From contig DAOVPH010000086.1 in assembly GCA_030629295.1 (NCBI GenBank), forward strand, positions 1 through 6,722: DNA of 6,722 bases, given 5' to 3'. Source of the DNA: Candidatus Latescibacterota bacterium. GTDB lineage: Bacteria; Latescibacterota; MVCY01. Shown here piece after piece: positions 6,055 through 6,722 of the stretch. Position numbers and translations under genes: made by a program. The notes under the pieces were generated by a model. It searched no databases. It saw only the letters and a list, made by a program, of their open reading frames with translations, and had not been told where the DNA came from. Positions within the stretch are counted from its first letter, which is position 1; every line of letters begins with the position of its first letter.

Positions 6055-6722
6055 ATGGGTAGAAAAAAACTGCTCCAGTTCGGGGCCGGCAAGATAGGCC
6101 GCTCTTTCATCGGGCAACTGTTCTCCCGGGCGGGCTACGAAGTGGTCTTTGTTGACATCGCCAGCAGTCTAATCGACGCTCTGAACAGAGAGAGACGCTA
6201 TCGGGTGGAGATAAAGGACATTCACCCCCAGACCATCTGGGTGGAGAATGTGCGGGCGGCAAATGCCCAAAACACAACGCAAGTGGCCCAAGAGGTTGCC
6301 ACTGCCGACATCATAGCCACCGCTGTTGGTCCCGCTGCCTTACCCCACATTTACCCTACTTTGGCCGAAGGGCTGGTGAAAAGGGACCGGATGGGCAAAG
6401 GCCCGGTGGACATCATCATCTGCGAAAATCTCCGCGATGCCGCCAGAATCTTCCGCTCCGGCCTGGCACAATATTTGCCAGAGGACTTTCCCTTAGACTC
6501 CTCTGTCGGACTGGTGGAAACCAGCATCGGCAAGATGGTACCGATTATGTCGAAACAACAGAGGGAAGATCCTCTGCTGGTCTTTGCCGAATCTTACAAC
6601 ACCTTGATCGTGGACGAAAAGGGCTTTAAAACGGGTGTGCCTCCCGTTAAGGACCTCGAGGCCAAAGAAAATATGAAGGCCTACGTTGACCGCAAGGCGT
6701 TTATCCACAACTTAGGCCATGC
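6055..6722 (+). CDS. mtlD: Mannitol-1-phosphate 5-dehydrogenase, N-terminal part
   Basis: The frame is open from ATG 6055 to the window end, giving 222 complete codons of a family usually about 380 residues long. The enzyme interconverts mannitol 1-phosphate and fructose 6-phosphate with NAD(H) in the cytoplasm. The start of the protein carries the MtlD-type Rossmann signature FGAGKIGRSFIG (9-20), followed by VVFVD with D34 placed to bind the NAD ribose. ICENLRDAA (near 122-130) and SVGLVETSIGKMVP (near 151-164) match the conserved core. The window ends just after the catalytic motif of polyol-specific long-chain dehydrogenases: K214-x4-N219-x2-H222. No PTS mannitol transporter gene is visible. 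A related polyol- or uronate-type activity (mannitol 2-dehydrogenase family) is possible, but the short N-terminus before the Rossmann motif favours the phosphate-specific enzyme. Pairing with the dehydrogenase at 674-1963 suggests a polyol or sugar-phosphate pathway. Confidence 0.88.
   Translation, partial: MGRKKLLQFGAGKIGRSFIGQLFSRAGYEVVFVDIASSLIDALNRERRYRVEIKDIHPQTIWVENVRAANAQNTTQVAQEVATADIIATAVGPAALPHIYPTLAEGLVKRDRMGKGPVDIIICENLRDAARIFRSGLAQYLPEDFPLDSSVGLVETSIGKMVPIMSKQQREDPLLVFAESYNTLIVDEKGFKTGVPPVKDLEAKENMKAYVDRKAFIHNLGH

Noticed and set aside
1..6722. CRISPR array, tRNA or rRNA genes
   Set aside because: No regularly spaced repeats with unique spacers and no tRNA or rRNA signature were seen on either strand.

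Overview
The window is bacterial DNA with five protein genes, all on the plus strand; the first and last are cut by the window edges. It has Shine-Dalgarno sites, short intergenic gaps, a CobB-type sirtuin, a bacterial mannitol-1-phosphate dehydrogenase, and a dispersed palindromic repeat of a type common in environmental bacterial genomes. Nothing here fixes the phylum. The mix suggests an uncultured bacterium, possibly anaerobic, but that is inference.

Layout. (1) Positions 1-446 hold the C-terminal part of a Sir2 NAD-dependent deacylase. (2) Positions 447-673 are an unusually structured spacer. A 125-bp MITE-like element (443-567) has perfect 16-bp terminal inverted repeats and is flanked flush by a 6-bp direct repeat. 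It overlaps the sirtuin end and supplies its stop codon. After it come three tandem heptamers (589-609) and three degenerate tandem decamers (618-647). (3) Positions 674-1963 encode a zinc-dependent medium-chain dehydrogenase resembling sugar-phosphate/polyol reductases. (4) Positions 1995-3905 and 4019-5980 encode two tandem paralogous exported proteins. Each has an N-terminal hydrophobic export segment, a small domain that may be NTF2-like, a zincin peptidase domain (HEITH plus downstream Glu) and a C-terminal domain resembling the glucodextranase C-terminal module. (5) Positions 6055-6722 hold the first 222 codons of a mannitol-1-phosphate 5-dehydrogenase, cut by the window edge just after its catalytic K-x4-N-x2-H motif.

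How the genes relate. The medium-chain dehydrogenase and the MtlD-type enzyme make sense together as polyol or sugar-phosphate redox enzymes. The two peptidase-like genes lie between them, are visibly more AT-rich, and look like a duplicated module inserted into, or recruited to, a carbohydrate locus. Their C-terminal module is known from starch- and dextran-degrading surface enzymes, so a cell-surface or glycan-associated proteolytic role is possible but unproven. The most notable points are the paralog pair with its unusual domain combination and the MITE-like insertion, whose pre-insertion sequence can be reconstructed.
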